A DNA stretch of 64,000 bases from Chaetoderma sp. LZ-2023a (GCA_034401795.1 CM067373.1:86151023-86215022), one strand, 5' to 3'; numbered from the stretch's first letter, positions 1-13,652 are shown. Numbers and translations are program-made. Notes: a model not told the origin generated them from the sequence alone.

Positions 1-59
1 CTGCCTGTTAAATGTATTTTAAAAAGTGCATTTCGCAATCTCAGGGGTGGCAACTCCCC

Positions 60-775
60 CAGACTACTGCGGGTTCTAGATTTTTTCGGATAAGGCCCAA
101 ATTTGTGGAATCATAGTGTATTGTCGTACGCGTTCTTGTGTTAAAATATGAGATAAATCTGACCAGCAGTTTGCGAGAGATACACAGATCCACAATTTTA
201 TCAGATCCAGATATGGGTTTTTTATTTGGATTATGGCCAACGTCAGGAAATCCTCTTGCATGACAAGTACGTTCGTTGCGTTAAAATTAGGGCAAAATTG
301 GGTGATTAGGTTTGATTCTCCCGAAAGATTTTGGTGGACCATATACTCGCCGCTTTGTCCGTGTGTTCGTTGATCCGTCCATCCACTCGCATTCTACAAG
401 TCTGTTCGGGTCATTGTCTCAAGACTTATATGTGTGATCTTGAAACTTGGTATGTGGATGCATCTTACAGAGATATCCAGTGTGATCTACTTTTGACCTA
501 CCTTTAACGGTTCACTGAACGCTACAGAACATTTTTGTCTGGGCTGGAGTTTTTTTGGATACAGAAACCAAACTTATTGTACTGATGCACTATATGCTGA
601 AGGTGTGCTGCCTATGAAAAGTAGGTCAACGTGACCCTACTTTTCATGGTTTACTGTACATCACAGAAAAATGTTTGTGTGGGCTGTAGTTTCAAGAGTT
701 TTTGGTATACCTGAACTAACCTCAGTGTATGAGTGCATTACACTCTGAAATTTTATTTTATGTTATCCATTTCAA
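60..775. repeat. Left arm of a large inverted (foldback) repeat
   Basis: This segment reads as the reverse complement of roughly 3330-4300. Shared landmarks in the same order are 'ggccaacgtc..gaaatcct', 'gtgatct/cgtgaaacttgg', 'aaaatgtttgtgtgggctgt' and 'atgcattatactct'. Small indels separate the arms, so it is old. The 5' limit may lie outside the window. It contains no convincing coding region. Confidence 0.75.
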
Positions 776-1395
776 ATGGCGGTTAGGTCATATTCCATGC
801 CATTCCATATCATAGGCTCATTATTCCATGTTATTCCATTTCAAATGACAGTTATTCCATATCATAGCCACGATATTTTCCATGTTTTGCACATCGCGTA
901 TTTTAATGATTGTCCAGTTCAAGTTGCTGTTATACCCTGTTATTCCATCTAATAGGCTTGCTAGTCCATGATATTCACATCAATTGGTAGTTCTTCTGTG
1001 TTATTCCATATCATATGACCATTATCCAATGTTATTCCATATCAAATGGCAGTTATTCTATAACAAAGGCCGTTATTCCTTGTTATTCCATGCTATAGGC
1101 TCGTTATTCCATGTTATTCTTATCAAATGACCGTTATTTCATGTTATTCTTTATCATATTGCCGTTATTCTGTGTTATTCCGTGTCACAATGCCGTTATT
1201 CTGTGTTATTCCATGGCATAGGCTCGTTATTATGCGTCATTCTATATCATATGGCAGATGTTTTGTGTTATTCTTTATCATATGGCAGTTTTCCGTGTTA
1301 TTCTTTACCATATGACAGGCGCTCCATGATATTCCATACCATATGGCTCATGGTGTATTATTCGTTATGCGTTATTCGTTATTCATTATTATTCT
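773..1395. repeat. Minisatellite built on 'gttattccatatcatatggc'
   Basis: Irregular tandem copies of a unit of about 30-40 bp, made of 'gttattccat' and 'atcatatggc(a)gttattcc' blocks, run through this interval. The open frames here are the periodic repeat read through and are not genes. It sits inside the foldback structure next to the left arm. Confidence 0.8.
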
Positions 1396-1435
1396 AGGGA
1401 CACCGAGCCGCATTGAATATTTTTTAAATACATAC

Positions 1436-1620
1436 TCGAAGCACGTGCACACGCGCACAGATACACTGCGCGACAGAGGCAGATGTGTGCATGCATATAC
1501 GCACGCACGCACGTATGCACGCACGCATGGATGGACAGACGGGCGGGCTGGCTGCCGGGTTGGCGGGCGGGTGGGTAGATGGATGGACAGACGGACAGAT
1601 AGACAGACTCGACCGCAATA
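1436..1620. repeat. Compound simple repeat (CACG-, GGAT/GACA-rich)
   Basis: Degenerate 'cacgcacg' runs are followed by 'gatggacagacgg'-type tetranucleotide blocks. There is no coding signal; the open frames on both strands come from the short period. Confidence 0.7.
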
Positions 1621-1779
1621 TCCTCTTCCCCTTACCGGGCGATGGCAATAAAATTAATAACTAGAATGCATTCGAGGGAGTGCTGACTCACGCATATGCG
1701 TGCTGTCTTGACAATGCACTTAGTGACCCCCGTGATCAGGCGATCTAGATAGTTGCTCGGTTGCCCTCAAACTGAAAGT

Positions 1780-2060
1780 AATAATAAACTATCAAATGTG
1801 AACATGTGTGCTAAATCTGGTGATCCTGCCTTCTTGCAATCCTCCAGAGTTATGGCCAAAATGTGTATTCCGGTATGCACTTCATGACCCGGTGACCTAG
1901 ATATCGAATGTCTCGTCCTGAAACCCATATAACTTCCGGACACGTATAATAAGGATGGATGTGTCAAATTTGGTGATTCTGACTACTTGCATTAGCAATT
2001 TATGGCTAAAATTTCGGGATGCATTGTGTGACCATGTGGCTTAGATATTAACCCGTTTAT
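1780..2060. repeat. About two tandem units of a ~175-bp repeat
   Basis: Two successive copies share 'caaat(c/t)tggtgat(c/t)ctg.ct.cttgca', 'atggc(c/t)aaaat' and 'gtg(a/g)cctagatat'. They belong to the spacer of the 1-4.3 kb foldback structure. No gene is seen. Confidence 0.6.
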
Positions 2061-2159
2061 TTGATTGTCTTATTACGGCCCGGCACGGGAAGGTGCGAAA
2101 GCCCTATAGTAATCGCCATGTCCGTCCGTCTGTCTGTCCGTGCGCCTGTTTGTTCATCC

Positions 2160-2700
2160 GCCCGTCTTTCCATCCACAAGATCTCGTAAACAGCATATCA
2201 TACAGAACCGCCTCAGGTTATTTAATGAAACTTTGTGCATTGCTGAGTTATGATACGCAGGTGTGCCTTTCGAAGAATTCACTTTTATAGGTTCAATATT
2301 TTGGGTGAAAATGGGCTTACTATTTTTTTAAAATCTAAATTTTTGTAAATTTCCTCGTAAACACCATATCATACAGAATCGTTTAAAATAATTTAATGAA
2401 GCTTAGCACATGGCTTCTTTATGATGGGTAGATGTGCCTTATGAAGGCTTCACCTTCGTAAGTCCAAGATTTTGGGTGAAAATGGGCTTTTTAATGCATA
2501 AACACGATTTTCAAAATTTTCTCGTAAGCACAATATCATACACAATCGCTTAAAATTATTTAATGAACTTGGTATATGCCCAGCTATAATACGCAGATGT
2601 GCCTTATAGGGCCAAGATGTTGGGTGAAATGAACCTTTTAATGCAAAACATACAATTTTTATCAATTTCCTTGGAATTTTTTGTTTTATATTTTTCATTT
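2160..2700. repeat. Three tandem units of a ~170-bp repeat
   Basis: The phrases 'ctcgtaaacaccatatcatac', 'aatttaatgaa', 'cgcagatgtgcctt' and 'gggtgaaaatgggctt' recur in the same order at about 2183, 2352 and 2518. Units differ by substitutions and short deletions. No coding potential. Confidence 0.75.
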
Positions 2701-3319
2701 TTAATAATATGAAGGCTTTGAATAGAATTGCTACCTACTATATAGCTAAATGTATCTTCAGTGATTGCGGGCCCTCTGAGTCAAACAACGTTTTCTAGTT
2801 TTCTGCCTTTTCGTCTACAATATAAATAGATATTCCAAACTTGGTGATTCTTCCTTCTAAAATTCCGAAGATATCGTGTGGATAAACAGACAGATAAATA
2901 AACATCCAGACTGACAGATAAGCAGACGGCACCAACCGCACTACTCATACCTACCTTTGGCTGTGTGAGTAATAATAACAACTAGAATGTGAAGTCGATA
3001 GCACGCCATCGCAAATCCCCATGCTTCGGCCCTCTACCATTCCTGCACCTACCCAACGCCATCCCCAACTCGTGGGCAGGGCCTAATGTAAACAGCACCT
3101 CACAGTCCGCAGATATATGGGTAACTAACATACCGAATTTGTTTGAATTCCGCCGACTTTGACTTTCTGTCCACAATTTTACCCACCCCACCCACCTTGC
3201 GGGAGAAATCTAACGTAAATGTTGTCCTTTTTTCAGTATCCCTCCGTTTTAGCTGTGAGTAGCAGCACAATAAACCGCCATGCGCCTAGGTGTGTCTGTT
3301 AGTAAGTCAGTCAGTCACA
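2701..3319. other. Foldback spacer without a recognised gene
   Basis: Apart from short CAGA-rich simple sequence near 2880-2935 I see no gene or element here. Short frames have no recognisable motif. Confidence 0.5.
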
Positions 3320-4330
3320 AACGCTTATTTCGGGCTGTATTTCAACAAGGCATATCAGTAAATATCAGTGAACTAATGGATGCTCCCCTGCAGGAAAACT
3401 CTTGAAACTATGGCCAGGACAACAATTGTCTATAATGCTCAGTGAACCATGAAATGTAGGTCAAAAGCGTGCTAAGTGAACTTGAAAAGCAGGTTCTACT
3501 GACTAACATTGCATATGTAAATACACCTTGAGAGTATAATGCATCCATACACCACGTTTAGTTCCGGAAATTCTTGAAAAACAGCCCACACAAACATTTT
3601 CTGTGATGGTCAGTGAACCCTTTCATATGAAACACACCTTCTGCATAGTGTGTCCATACAACACGCTTATTTTGCTGTATGTCAAAAACTATTGCAACTA
3701 CAGCACTGACAAACGTTTTCTGTAATGTTCAGTGAACTGTGAAAAGTAGGTCACATTGACATACTTTTCATTTGAAACACCCCTTCTGCATAGTGCATCC
3801 ATACAACAATCTTATTTCATGCATACCAACAACTATTGAAACTACAGCACTGACAAACATTTTCTGTAAAGTTCAGTGAACTGTGAAAAGTAGGTCACAT
3901 TGACACACTTTTCATACAGTGCACATCATCTCCGTAAGATGCATCAACATCCCAAGTTTCACGATCATACATATAAAAGTCTTGAAACTAGGCCCAGACA
4001 AACTGTATAGGGCGAACGGGTGGACCAACAGACCAACATACCGACTAACGGATGGATTGATGGACATACGGATATCCAAAGCGGCGACTATATCCTCCCC
4101 TGAGATTTGTTGTGGAGTATAAAAACTACTGATAGATTTTGGCTCGAATTTTAACACAACGAAGGAATATTCCGTGCAATAGGATTTCAAGACGTTGGCC
4201 GTGATCCGCATAAAAGAACCCAGATATAGATCGGATCAAATTCTGGATCTGTGGATATCTCAGAAACTGCTGGTAAGATTTGGATCAAATTTTAACTTTG
4301 TCTCTGGTCCCAAAAAATCTGGAAAATCCA
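3320..4330. repeat. Right arm of the large inverted repeat, with internal tandem units
   Basis: Reverse complement of about 60-775. Within it a unit of about 140 bp is tandemly repeated (about 3626-3925), recognised by 'ccttctgcatagtg', 'aactacagcactgacaaac', 'ttcagtgaactgtgaaaag' and 'taggtcacattgaca'. Internal duplication explains why this arm is longer than the left one. Confidence 0.75.
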
Positions 4331-4669
4331 AAAGAATCCAGAACCTGCAGTTTCTGCAATTCCATCGACCTTGTTTTAAAACGCTTGGGAATTATAACTG
4401 GGTCGTAGCATGCAGGTGGGCAAGTGTGGGGGCATGCAGTTGTCATACCTGAGATTTGCGAATTGTACACAGGCAGGCTCATTTAACACAGGCACTCAGT
4501 GACCTGTAAATAAAAATAAGCTTTATAGCCAGCTGAAGATACACATTTACCTCCAGAAGTGCTATCTGTGAATATCCAGACATTCATAATGTACGACATC
4601 TACGATCCCCGACACGCCCCTCCCAACATCCCCTCCCCTCCCTCTGGCCTCGCGGCCCTCAGATACCAG
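4331..4669. other. No recognised feature
   Basis: Between the foldback arm and the CTG repeat I see only unassigned sequence. Confidence 0.5.
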
Positions 4670-4834
4670 GTCCACGCTGCTCCTGCTGCTGCTGCTGTGC
4701 TGCTGCTGCTGCTGCTGCAGGCCCACGCTGCTGCTGGTGCTGCTGCAGGTCCACGCTGCTGCTGCTGGTCCACGCTGCTGCTGCTGCAGGTCCACACTGC
4801 TGCTGCAGGTCCACGCTGCTGCTGCTGCTGCTGC
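4670..4834. repeat. (CTG)n trinucleotide minisatellite interrupted by 'caggtccacg'
   Basis: Runs of CTG (CAG on the other strand) are separated by a repeated 'caggtccacgctg' linker, so the array has a higher-order unit of about 25-30 bp. Ala/Ser/Gln-rich open frames on both strands result from the repeat. No splice sites or conserved flanks support a polyQ or polyA protein. Confidence 0.85.
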
Positions 4835-4848
4835 GTGTGTAAAAATGA

Positions 4849-4944
4849 TGTTGAATATATCTAGACTAATTTGACTGAACGCTGGAGAAGGCAGCACCAG
4901 CTAACATGCCTTTCAGTCAAATATTGGTCACAAATTATTCAACA
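4849..4944. repeat. Diverged copy of the palindromic MITE-A core
   Basis: Starts 'gttgaatat..ctaatttgactg' and ends 'agtcaaat..caaattattcaacag', the inverted ends of the hairpin family abundant from 41 to 63 kb. 'tgacgtca'-like sites follow at 4973 and 5042, as in the full-length members. Confidence 0.6.
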
Positions 4945-5140
4945 GCTAGGTTTCCTATGGGTGTGTTAAGTATGACGTCACTGCGCGTGGTTCGTACAGG
5001 AAGCGTGTATTTTGCTTTATTACATCATAAGAGCGTGTTTATGACGTCATCACTTGTTGTTAAACAAAAACATTGATTTGTATATTAAACAATCGAACCG
5101 AACCCGGAAATACGTCATCACTTAACAAGCCCATATCTAT

Positions 5141-5629
5141 GGTTAAGTTCGACTCGCTAACCATAGTCAGTTTCATGGTTTACTGATCATGCGCAATTGC
5201 TGTGCCCAGTCGAATTTGATCTTAGTCGGCTATAGTTCGTTGGTACCCGGTTCCCTATTGAATTACTATTGCAGAAAATTTGGAGCCGGGTGCCAGTCTC
5301 CATTAACCCTTTCTGTCGTCTGTTTTAATGAGCTACGAAAATGGGTTATACGGTATAAAGTGGGAAGGAATATGGGCTTGGGAACGTTGACATACAATGG
5401 GAAAGCATAATTTCATCAACCCTAAGTTATTTAGGGAAATATTTACACTTTTATATACCTTTTTCATGGCAAGCGTTCGGTGTAAGCCATTTTGAAATTT
5501 ACGCAAATATCGCACTAACCATCTGAACCGAGGTCGGGTGCTCGGTTGACTATAGTTGACTAGCTAGTTAACTATTTGAAGTTCGACTGGTATTCTAGTT
5601 AGCTATATGGTTAGGAGTCTAACTTGACC
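5141..5629. mobile_element. Non-autonomous TIR element, copy 1 (MITE-C)
   Basis: Begins 'ggttaagttcgactcgctaac' and ends with the inverted 'gttaggagtctaacttgacc'. A second full copy in the same orientation lies at 55752-56265 with the same internal blocks ('ctccattaaccctttctgtcg', 'ccatctgaaccgag', 'ctagttaactatttgaag'). Length is about 490 bp with no transposase, so it would need mobilisation in trans. No clear target duplication was found. Confidence 0.75.
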
Positions 5630-5639
5630 ATTATTGTAT

Positions 5640-5755
5640 GGGTAAAATGTAATAATTGTTTTTGATGTGGAGCCCGTTATTTTTCGGGGCCCGGGGCTGT
5701 AGCTCCGTTAGCCCTTGCCTTAACATGTCTCTGTAGGCTATGCCCCTAAAAATAA
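5640..5755. repeat. Short dispersed repeat, copy 1
   Basis: Contains 'taattgtttttgat', 'cccgttatttt', 'gggctgtagc' and 'ccgttag', matching 44544-44640 in the same order. Family unknown; no coding potential. Confidence 0.55.
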
Positions 5756-6445
5756 CTACAAATGTGTGAAAGTGCCAGCAGTTCTAATGTCCCATTCTCC
5801 GACCAGACCAGACACGTCCTTGGCACCACGCGAAACCTGCATATTACCGCGCGCGGCGTGACGTAGTACGTAGGTTATTTATCGGGAGTTTGTTTACTCC
5901 AATGCGATATCCCGGAGGTTAATAATTGTTCGTTTAGTTGACACACTAATCGCGCAAATGTTCAGAAAGGAATCGTGATACATATGATCTATACAAATAA
6001 GTAGTCGAAAGATTGTAAATATATTTTAAGATTCGGGAAAATACCTACGTGGTTAGGATAAATTTGGTTGCACCCCCCCCCCCCCCAACCCTTCCTTATA
6101 ATCCTCCCTTGGCGTGGCGGTCGATACGTAGTTTATAACCTGGCTATAAAGGACACCCTGGGGGCTGTACTGTCCTGTATTAGGGTTGTTTCTTTTATAA
6201 ATTTTAACAGTTGATATTTTTATCTTGTTTCGATCAATACGATCATATCGTTGACGTTATTCCAAGAGTACGACCTGACTCCTGCCTAATTTTTCCTAGC
6301 GCCCTGTTGTTAACATTTTACATGACCCAATTTTGATAGTCCTACTATAGTAATGAAATTTCCAGATACATGCTTAACTGACGAACCATACAATAGGCAG
6401 CGCAACAGAAATCACGTGCGTTGTCAGAGTTTAATTCTACTGCTG
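5756..6445. other. Unassigned sequence with a poly-C tract
   Basis: Holds a C run at about 6073-6087 and a CG-rich patch ('ccgcgcgcggcg') near 5848-5860. No gene, tRNA or transposon ends are recognised. Confidence 0.5.
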
Positions 6446-6449
6446 CACG

Positions 6450-7210
6450 AGCTTTGCGTTGATTGATCGATTTATTATACGTATTAAATCAACCAATCAA
6501 TAACGAATAAAAGCCATTCTAGCCTTCAGATTGGTCGATTTATTACGTATAATAAAGCGAATTATTATACAGAATAATTCGAATTATTATGTGTATTAAA
6601 TCAACCAATCAATAACGAATAAAAGACATTGTAGCCGTCTGATTGGTTGATTTATTACGTATAATAAATCGAATTATTATGTATATTAAATCAACCATTC
6701 AATAACGAATAAACACCATTCTAGCCTTCTGATTGGTTGATTTATTACGCATAATAAATCGAATTATTATGCATAATAATTCGAATTATTATGTGTATTA
6801 AATCAACCAATCAATAACGAATAAAATACATTCTAGCCTTCTGATTGGTTGATTTATTACGCATAATAAATCGAATTATTATGTGTATTAAATCAACCTA
6901 TCAATAGAGAAAAAACGATATGCTAGCTTTCTGATTGGTTGATTTATTACGTATAATAAATCGAATTATTATGTATATTAAATCAACCATTCAATAACGA
7001 ATAAACACCATTCTAGCCTTCTGATTGGTTGATTTATTACGCATAATAAATCGAATTATTATGCATAATAATTCGAATTATTATGTGTATTAAATCAACC
7101 AATCAATAACGAATAAAATACATTCTAGCCTTCTGATTGGTTGATTTATTACGCATAATAAATCGAATTATTATGCATAATAATTCGAATTATTATGCAT
7201 AATAAATACC
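6450..7210. repeat. A/T-rich satellite of palindromic units (~92 and ~112 bp)
   Basis: At least seven copies contain 'taaatcaacc(a)atcaataacg', a variable 'cattctagccttctg' and 'attggttgatttatta', whose flanks are reverse complements of each other. Each monomer can fold into a hairpin. Two lengths arise because some units carry an extra 20 bp around 'cataataattcgaattatta'. A longer segment is itself duplicated (about 6660-6880 and 6940-7160), showing higher-order organisation. Confidence 0.85.
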
Positions 7211-7234
7211 GAATTGTGACCCTGATGGCCTTCC

Positions 7235-9297
<2,063 letters not shown>

Positions 9298-9657
9298 AAT
9301 TCGCATGCGCGAATAGACTCGTACACATGCGCACACGAACACAAACACGTGCACACACTCGCACGCATGACGCAAGCACACACGAACAAGCACACGGATG
9401 CAGATAGGTAGTCACATGACCACACATGCGCACACATGGACTCACGCGCGCGCGTCACACACACACGCACATGCATTCATACACACAAGCAACCACGCTC
9501 CCAACTACACTTATTATTGTCAACTACTTAATTATCATTTATGTAAATTAATTGCTTAACGATGGTCGATATTCCGATGTTTTGCTGCACTAGGTCTGAT
9601 ATATTTTCTGTTGGTCGATCGTATTGCAAAGATGTATTTTGATTTAACATTGCTGTT
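9298..9657. other. CA-rich spacer between two forward LTR pieces
   Basis: Degenerate (CA)n and 'cacgcac' sequence to about 9500, then 150 bp of unassigned sequence. Open frames over it on both strands are repeat artefacts. It could be the remnant of the interior of the element whose LTRs flank it, but I see no primer site or gag. Confidence 0.5.
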
Positions 9658-10784
9658 TGTAGTTCGGATCGACCGGGCGGGTACCGGCCGTACCAGCCAA
9701 GCTGGGTACGCGCCGCCCATCCTGGACTCGTTCCCTGAACATGCCCCCTGGGTAGAGCCATAAGCGTATATGAGCCTATGAGAGAGATCGCGTTATAAAA
9801 ACGACTAAGTTCGTTAAAGCGCATAGTGCGCATGTGCACGCTTAGATGCTATTTTTGATGGAGCACGTAGTTTACGACCAAGATGGGATGATGCTTTTAG
9901 TTTAACGAGATGGTACCATGTAATCTTTCTTAATTACTTGTTCTCGCCGATTCTGGCTTGAATTAAGACCAGAATTCGACGGGCTTTCCAAATCTGTAAA
10001 CAATTTCAAAATCGGTTAAGAAATGGCTGAGTTATCCACGAAACCCCCTTTTGATTATCTTCAAAATATTGCCGTGACGTCATAACCACATGTACGCAGA
10101 ACTTCTAGAATGTTCTAGAACATTCGACTGCGCTATTATTAGCTACGCGCTGATTGGCTGTTGCTCGGGCGATGATTGGTTGGAGCTTGCGCCTGTGACA
10201 TCATGAGTAGTATAAAAGGAGACACGATCCAGAGATCGAGAGCATCCTCGGCCAGGGGCCGAATAGGTTGGACCTGTTCCAGCTAAGATCAGCACGACAT
10301 TACGCAGATCACTTCACCTTCTCTCGGTTTCTCTCCTGTAGCCAGCAGTACTTCAGACCACCGCACTAAAAGCAATTTTGTAACTCTCCTTACTTGCGGG
10401 AGCAATTTGGAACTTTATAATTATTGTTCACGAATATCAAGATCTACTTCGGAACACGAACTTGCGGTAAGGCCTTTACGGCCTGAATATGTGATTCTAC
10501 AGATGTAGAGGCATCGATGTTCTTTGGTGGATGACTCGCCGGATCTGCCGGCCACGGCAAAAAGTGGTATTTCAACCGTCCCGCACTGATGTCATGCAGG
10601 TTCATCCAACTTTCGAGCGCAGCAAGTAAACTTTGCCTGGTGCGTCTTCAGAGCTGGCTGACGTACCCAGCACCATTAAGCTTTGTTTTGTATCTTCATC
10701 TGCATCTAACAACCCCCGCTTGTGACTTCCATCCGTACCATCAGTGTACGGGAACTTTCTTCACAGCAGTAATGCTATTGTATC
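9658..10784 (+). mobile_element. 5' part of a forward LTR (U3 and promoter), interrupted at 10784
   Basis: Starts with the LTR terminus TGTAG followed by 'cggatcgaccgg', the same start as at 33070. It continues through a CRE, heat-shock element, CRE-like 'tgacatca' and TATA box ('tataaaag' at 10211), matching the reverse complement of 13084-13847 and 24655-25613. The LTR is cut immediately after GTATC (10780-10784), where the inverted LTR end TGTAGCTC of the composite begins. Confidence 0.8.
10074..10220 (+). promoter_or_regulatory. LTR promoter: CRE, five-unit HSE, TATA
   Basis: 'gtgacgtcat' at about 10075 is a cAMP-response-type palindrome. At 10103-10125 five alternating TTC and GAA triplets are each separated by 2 nt, a perfect heat-shock element. 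A TATA box (tataaaag) starts at 10211. All three lie in the order expected for an RNA polymerase II promoter in U3. Responsiveness to heat or cAMP is inferred. Confidence 0.75.
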
Positions 10785-12954
10785 TGTAGCTCGTCGGTTA
10801 GTGTCGGGCCGTTCCAGTGTATCATGTCGACTCGCCACGCCGCAAATACATGACGAGTGATGATGCTGGTTAGCATCTGGTCTCAGGGTGATGGACCTTG
10901 TACGAGACTGACCTTCGGGGAACAAAAACCGGCTCCTAAGGCCGGTGGAACTCAATCATTCCGGTGGGGCCGTGCGACCATTGTCGCGAACAGTAAACAT
11001 AACTGTCTCATCCCACGAGTTTGTGTCATCAGTATGCCTGTCCATAGCAATTTCGTGATCTATGGACTTACAAGATTTGATTTGGTGACCTAAAAATATA
11101 AGTCTATACAATGAGTTTACCTAAACAATTAAAAATATGCTAGATAAAACTACAATAAGAGCATAGGAAAATATGAGACAGGTACCACACAGACCCATAA
11201 GTCCGCAGAGGTATTCCCGCAAGGGATGCTCTAATACACGAGACTTAACTATTTAACTTAATATAAGTTATTATACCTCTAACCTGAAAGGAAGAAGGTT
11301 ATATCAGACGAAAAGTGATGTGCCTCACGCGGGCACTACTCCTAGTGCTAGTTTGGGTGAGGAGTATTATCCTGGCATGGACCATCGTCGCTGAATCATT
11401 GCGAGAGGCAAGTGCCATGCGCGGGCCTCCGTCGTTGGAAGGTGTCACCACTGCTCAAAGTGGGAAAAGAATAGTAAGCAAAAATGATCCCACTCTAATA
11501 TTTCAATCAAAAATGCTTTCAGAGAGAAAATACCATACCTAGTGAGATTATGACTATAGGGGTGCGTACTGTTTTACATGAAGACGGGACGGGGGACTCC
11601 CAATGGATTCCCTCATTACCATCTTATGTGATTCTTGGTATGCTGAATTAGTAGTTGCCGCTTTATTTGTGCGGACCTTCTGCCATTTTAGGCCGCAACT
11701 GGCTGATATCTACCTAGCTATTAGACACGGTTGTGATGGAGAACAGATGCCCTAAGACATCAATACTAAAGACAGCGCTCATACATGTTACGTAGCAAGA
11801 TCTCCGAACTGGATAAGAATCCAGACATCCTGCCCCATAACCACATAAAACATTACAAGTCATGGGTTACATTTCACGAAAGCATTATTAGGCCATTGTA
11901 CTATCGTTATGGTAGGGGTAAGAGAGACGAATACCCACCGCAAATGTTCTTCCCGCAAGGGCATGGCAGATCTAAATATCATGGCCAGACATTTTAATAG
12001 AATTCGGTAGGGGTACGTATCTCGCCCGTCACCGGGTCCAGTAAATAAAATAATAATTAATACATATGTTTTCTCAGTGCTTTCCTACATTGCCATAAAG
12101 TGATAACTACTAAGTATCCGAAGATACATTAGGAGGTGTATGTGACACCACACCCTGGCCATCACCGTTCAGAAACACCAATAGTTCCCCAGAGTCGGAT
12201 CAGCCCATGGTGCATATAGGGACATCCAAACAATTAAAAAGCCACAAGGCAGAGTGGAGCATGAAGAGAGACAATGTTTTACTTATGAGTCTTACCGGAG
12301 TGCCGGGCTAGATTATTGCACTACCGGAAGAGAAGAAGAATATATTACACAGTATGTAATGAAGACAGTGTCTCTAATCGTTTTGAACCTATCCTATCGA
12401 GCTGAATAGAACAGTTAGTCGGTAGCATGCCAGGCTAAGCAGAGTTATAGCACGGACAGCGACCTCAGTGAAAAATTGTTGGTGGCGGGAGAAAGTGCTG
12501 CATATATAAGTGTTGCTGTATAGTGTTTCCTACGTGAACTGCAGTCCTATATTTTCTATAAATAAACAAAACATATGAATGGATGGCCACTGGCCATATA
12601 AATACATAATCTAACCAGAACAAACAATACAGTGTCAAATGATTAAGATATATATCTTAGTAAAGGTTAATGAATCTACTATGGTGCGGTTAGCAACACA
12701 TTGAGGAAAATTGATAATAATTATCAACAAATACAGAAATTATAACTATCAGTCCTAAGACCGTTACGGTTCCTTTTAGTCATCGGGACCGTTTTTGCGG
12801 ATACAATGTAATTAACAAAACCTATATAGAGAAATAATTAAAATGTAGTTACTTGAATACTTGGTAGTCATTCCCAAGTTAGGTTACCATGTTACTGAAA
12901 TTGAGACGTAGATCCGTAGTCGACGTGAGATAATGTGCTCTCCGGAAGCTGGAA

Positions 12955-13020
12955 AGTTCCCGCAGGTTGGTTCCCGCAAGCTGTTTACCGCAAACAAGAT
13001 TTCCGCAAGAACACTCGTGG
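12955..13020 (-). promoter_or_regulatory. Cluster of TTCCCGCA motifs in the LTR
   Basis: Within 65 bp, 'gttcccgcagg', 'gttcccgcaagc', 'taccgcaaac' and 'tttccgcaag' follow one another. The core TTCCCGC resembles E2F sites. The same motif recurs elsewhere in the element (17500-17760, 31660-31890). The count is striking, but any factor is a guess. Confidence 0.35.
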
Positions 13021-13168
13021 CAGGAGGAGTACATCGCTTAGTGCGGTAGGCCTAATAGAATGTCTAATGAGCAGTCGGTAAAAGATACCATAGTACTATG
13101 TGGTGAAGAAAGTTCCCGTACACCGATGGCATGGATGGAAGGTGTAAACAAAACGTCACAAGCGGGGG

Positions 13169-13462
13169 TTGTCAGAGGCAAATGAAGATTCAAAACAAAG
13201 CTTCACGATGCTGGGTACGTCAACCAGCTCCGAAGGCGCACCGGGCAGAGTTTACTTGCTGCGGTCAAAAGTCGAAAGAACCAACACGATGTGTGCGGCG
13301 GCGATTGAAATACCACTTTTAGGCGTGGCCAGCAGATCCGGCGAGTCATCCATCAAAGAACATCCTGCCTCTACATCTGTAGACTCACATATTCAGGCCA
13401 TAAAGGCCTCACCGCAAATTTTTGTTCCGAAGGAGATGTTGATATTTGTGAACAGTAAATAG
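13169..13462 (+). CDS. 97-codon ORF antisense to the LTR (copy 1)
   Basis: An open frame on the strand opposite to provirus transcription, overlapping the 5' portion of the LTR downstream of the TATA box. The other LTR of the same provirus has an ORF of identical length and frame (24718-25011), with about ten amino-acid differences. No domain is recognised; the product would be polar with no membrane segment. In the forward LTR at 9658 the frame is broken. The two LTRs were identical at insertion, so conservation alone is weak evidence of coding. It could be chance, or an antisense gene of the kind known from some retroviruses. Confidence 0.25.
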   Translation: MSEANEDSKQSFTMLGTSTSSEGAPGRVYLLRSKVERTNTMCAAAIEIPLLGVASRSGESSIKEHPASTSVDSHIQAIKASPQIFVPKEMLIFVNSK

Positions 13463-13652
13463 AAAGTTCCAAATTGCTCCCGTAAGTAGGGAGTCTACAA
13501 AATTGCTTTTACTGCGGTGGGTTGGCTACTGGTAGCTACGGGAACACGACGGAAACTGAAGTCATATGCATAATATCTGTCGATAGTAGCTAGTACAGGT
13601 CCAACCTGTTCGGCCCCTGGCCGAGGATGCTCTCGATCACTGGATCGCTTCT

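Noticed and set aside
4559-4897. Poly-Ala / poly-Gln ORFs around the CTG tract
   Set aside because: Open on several frames because of the trinucleotide period; flanks show no conserved protein.
6450-7210. CRISPR-like array
   Set aside because: Units are 92-112 bp, contiguous and palindromic with no unique spacers, and the genome is eukaryotic; it is a satellite.
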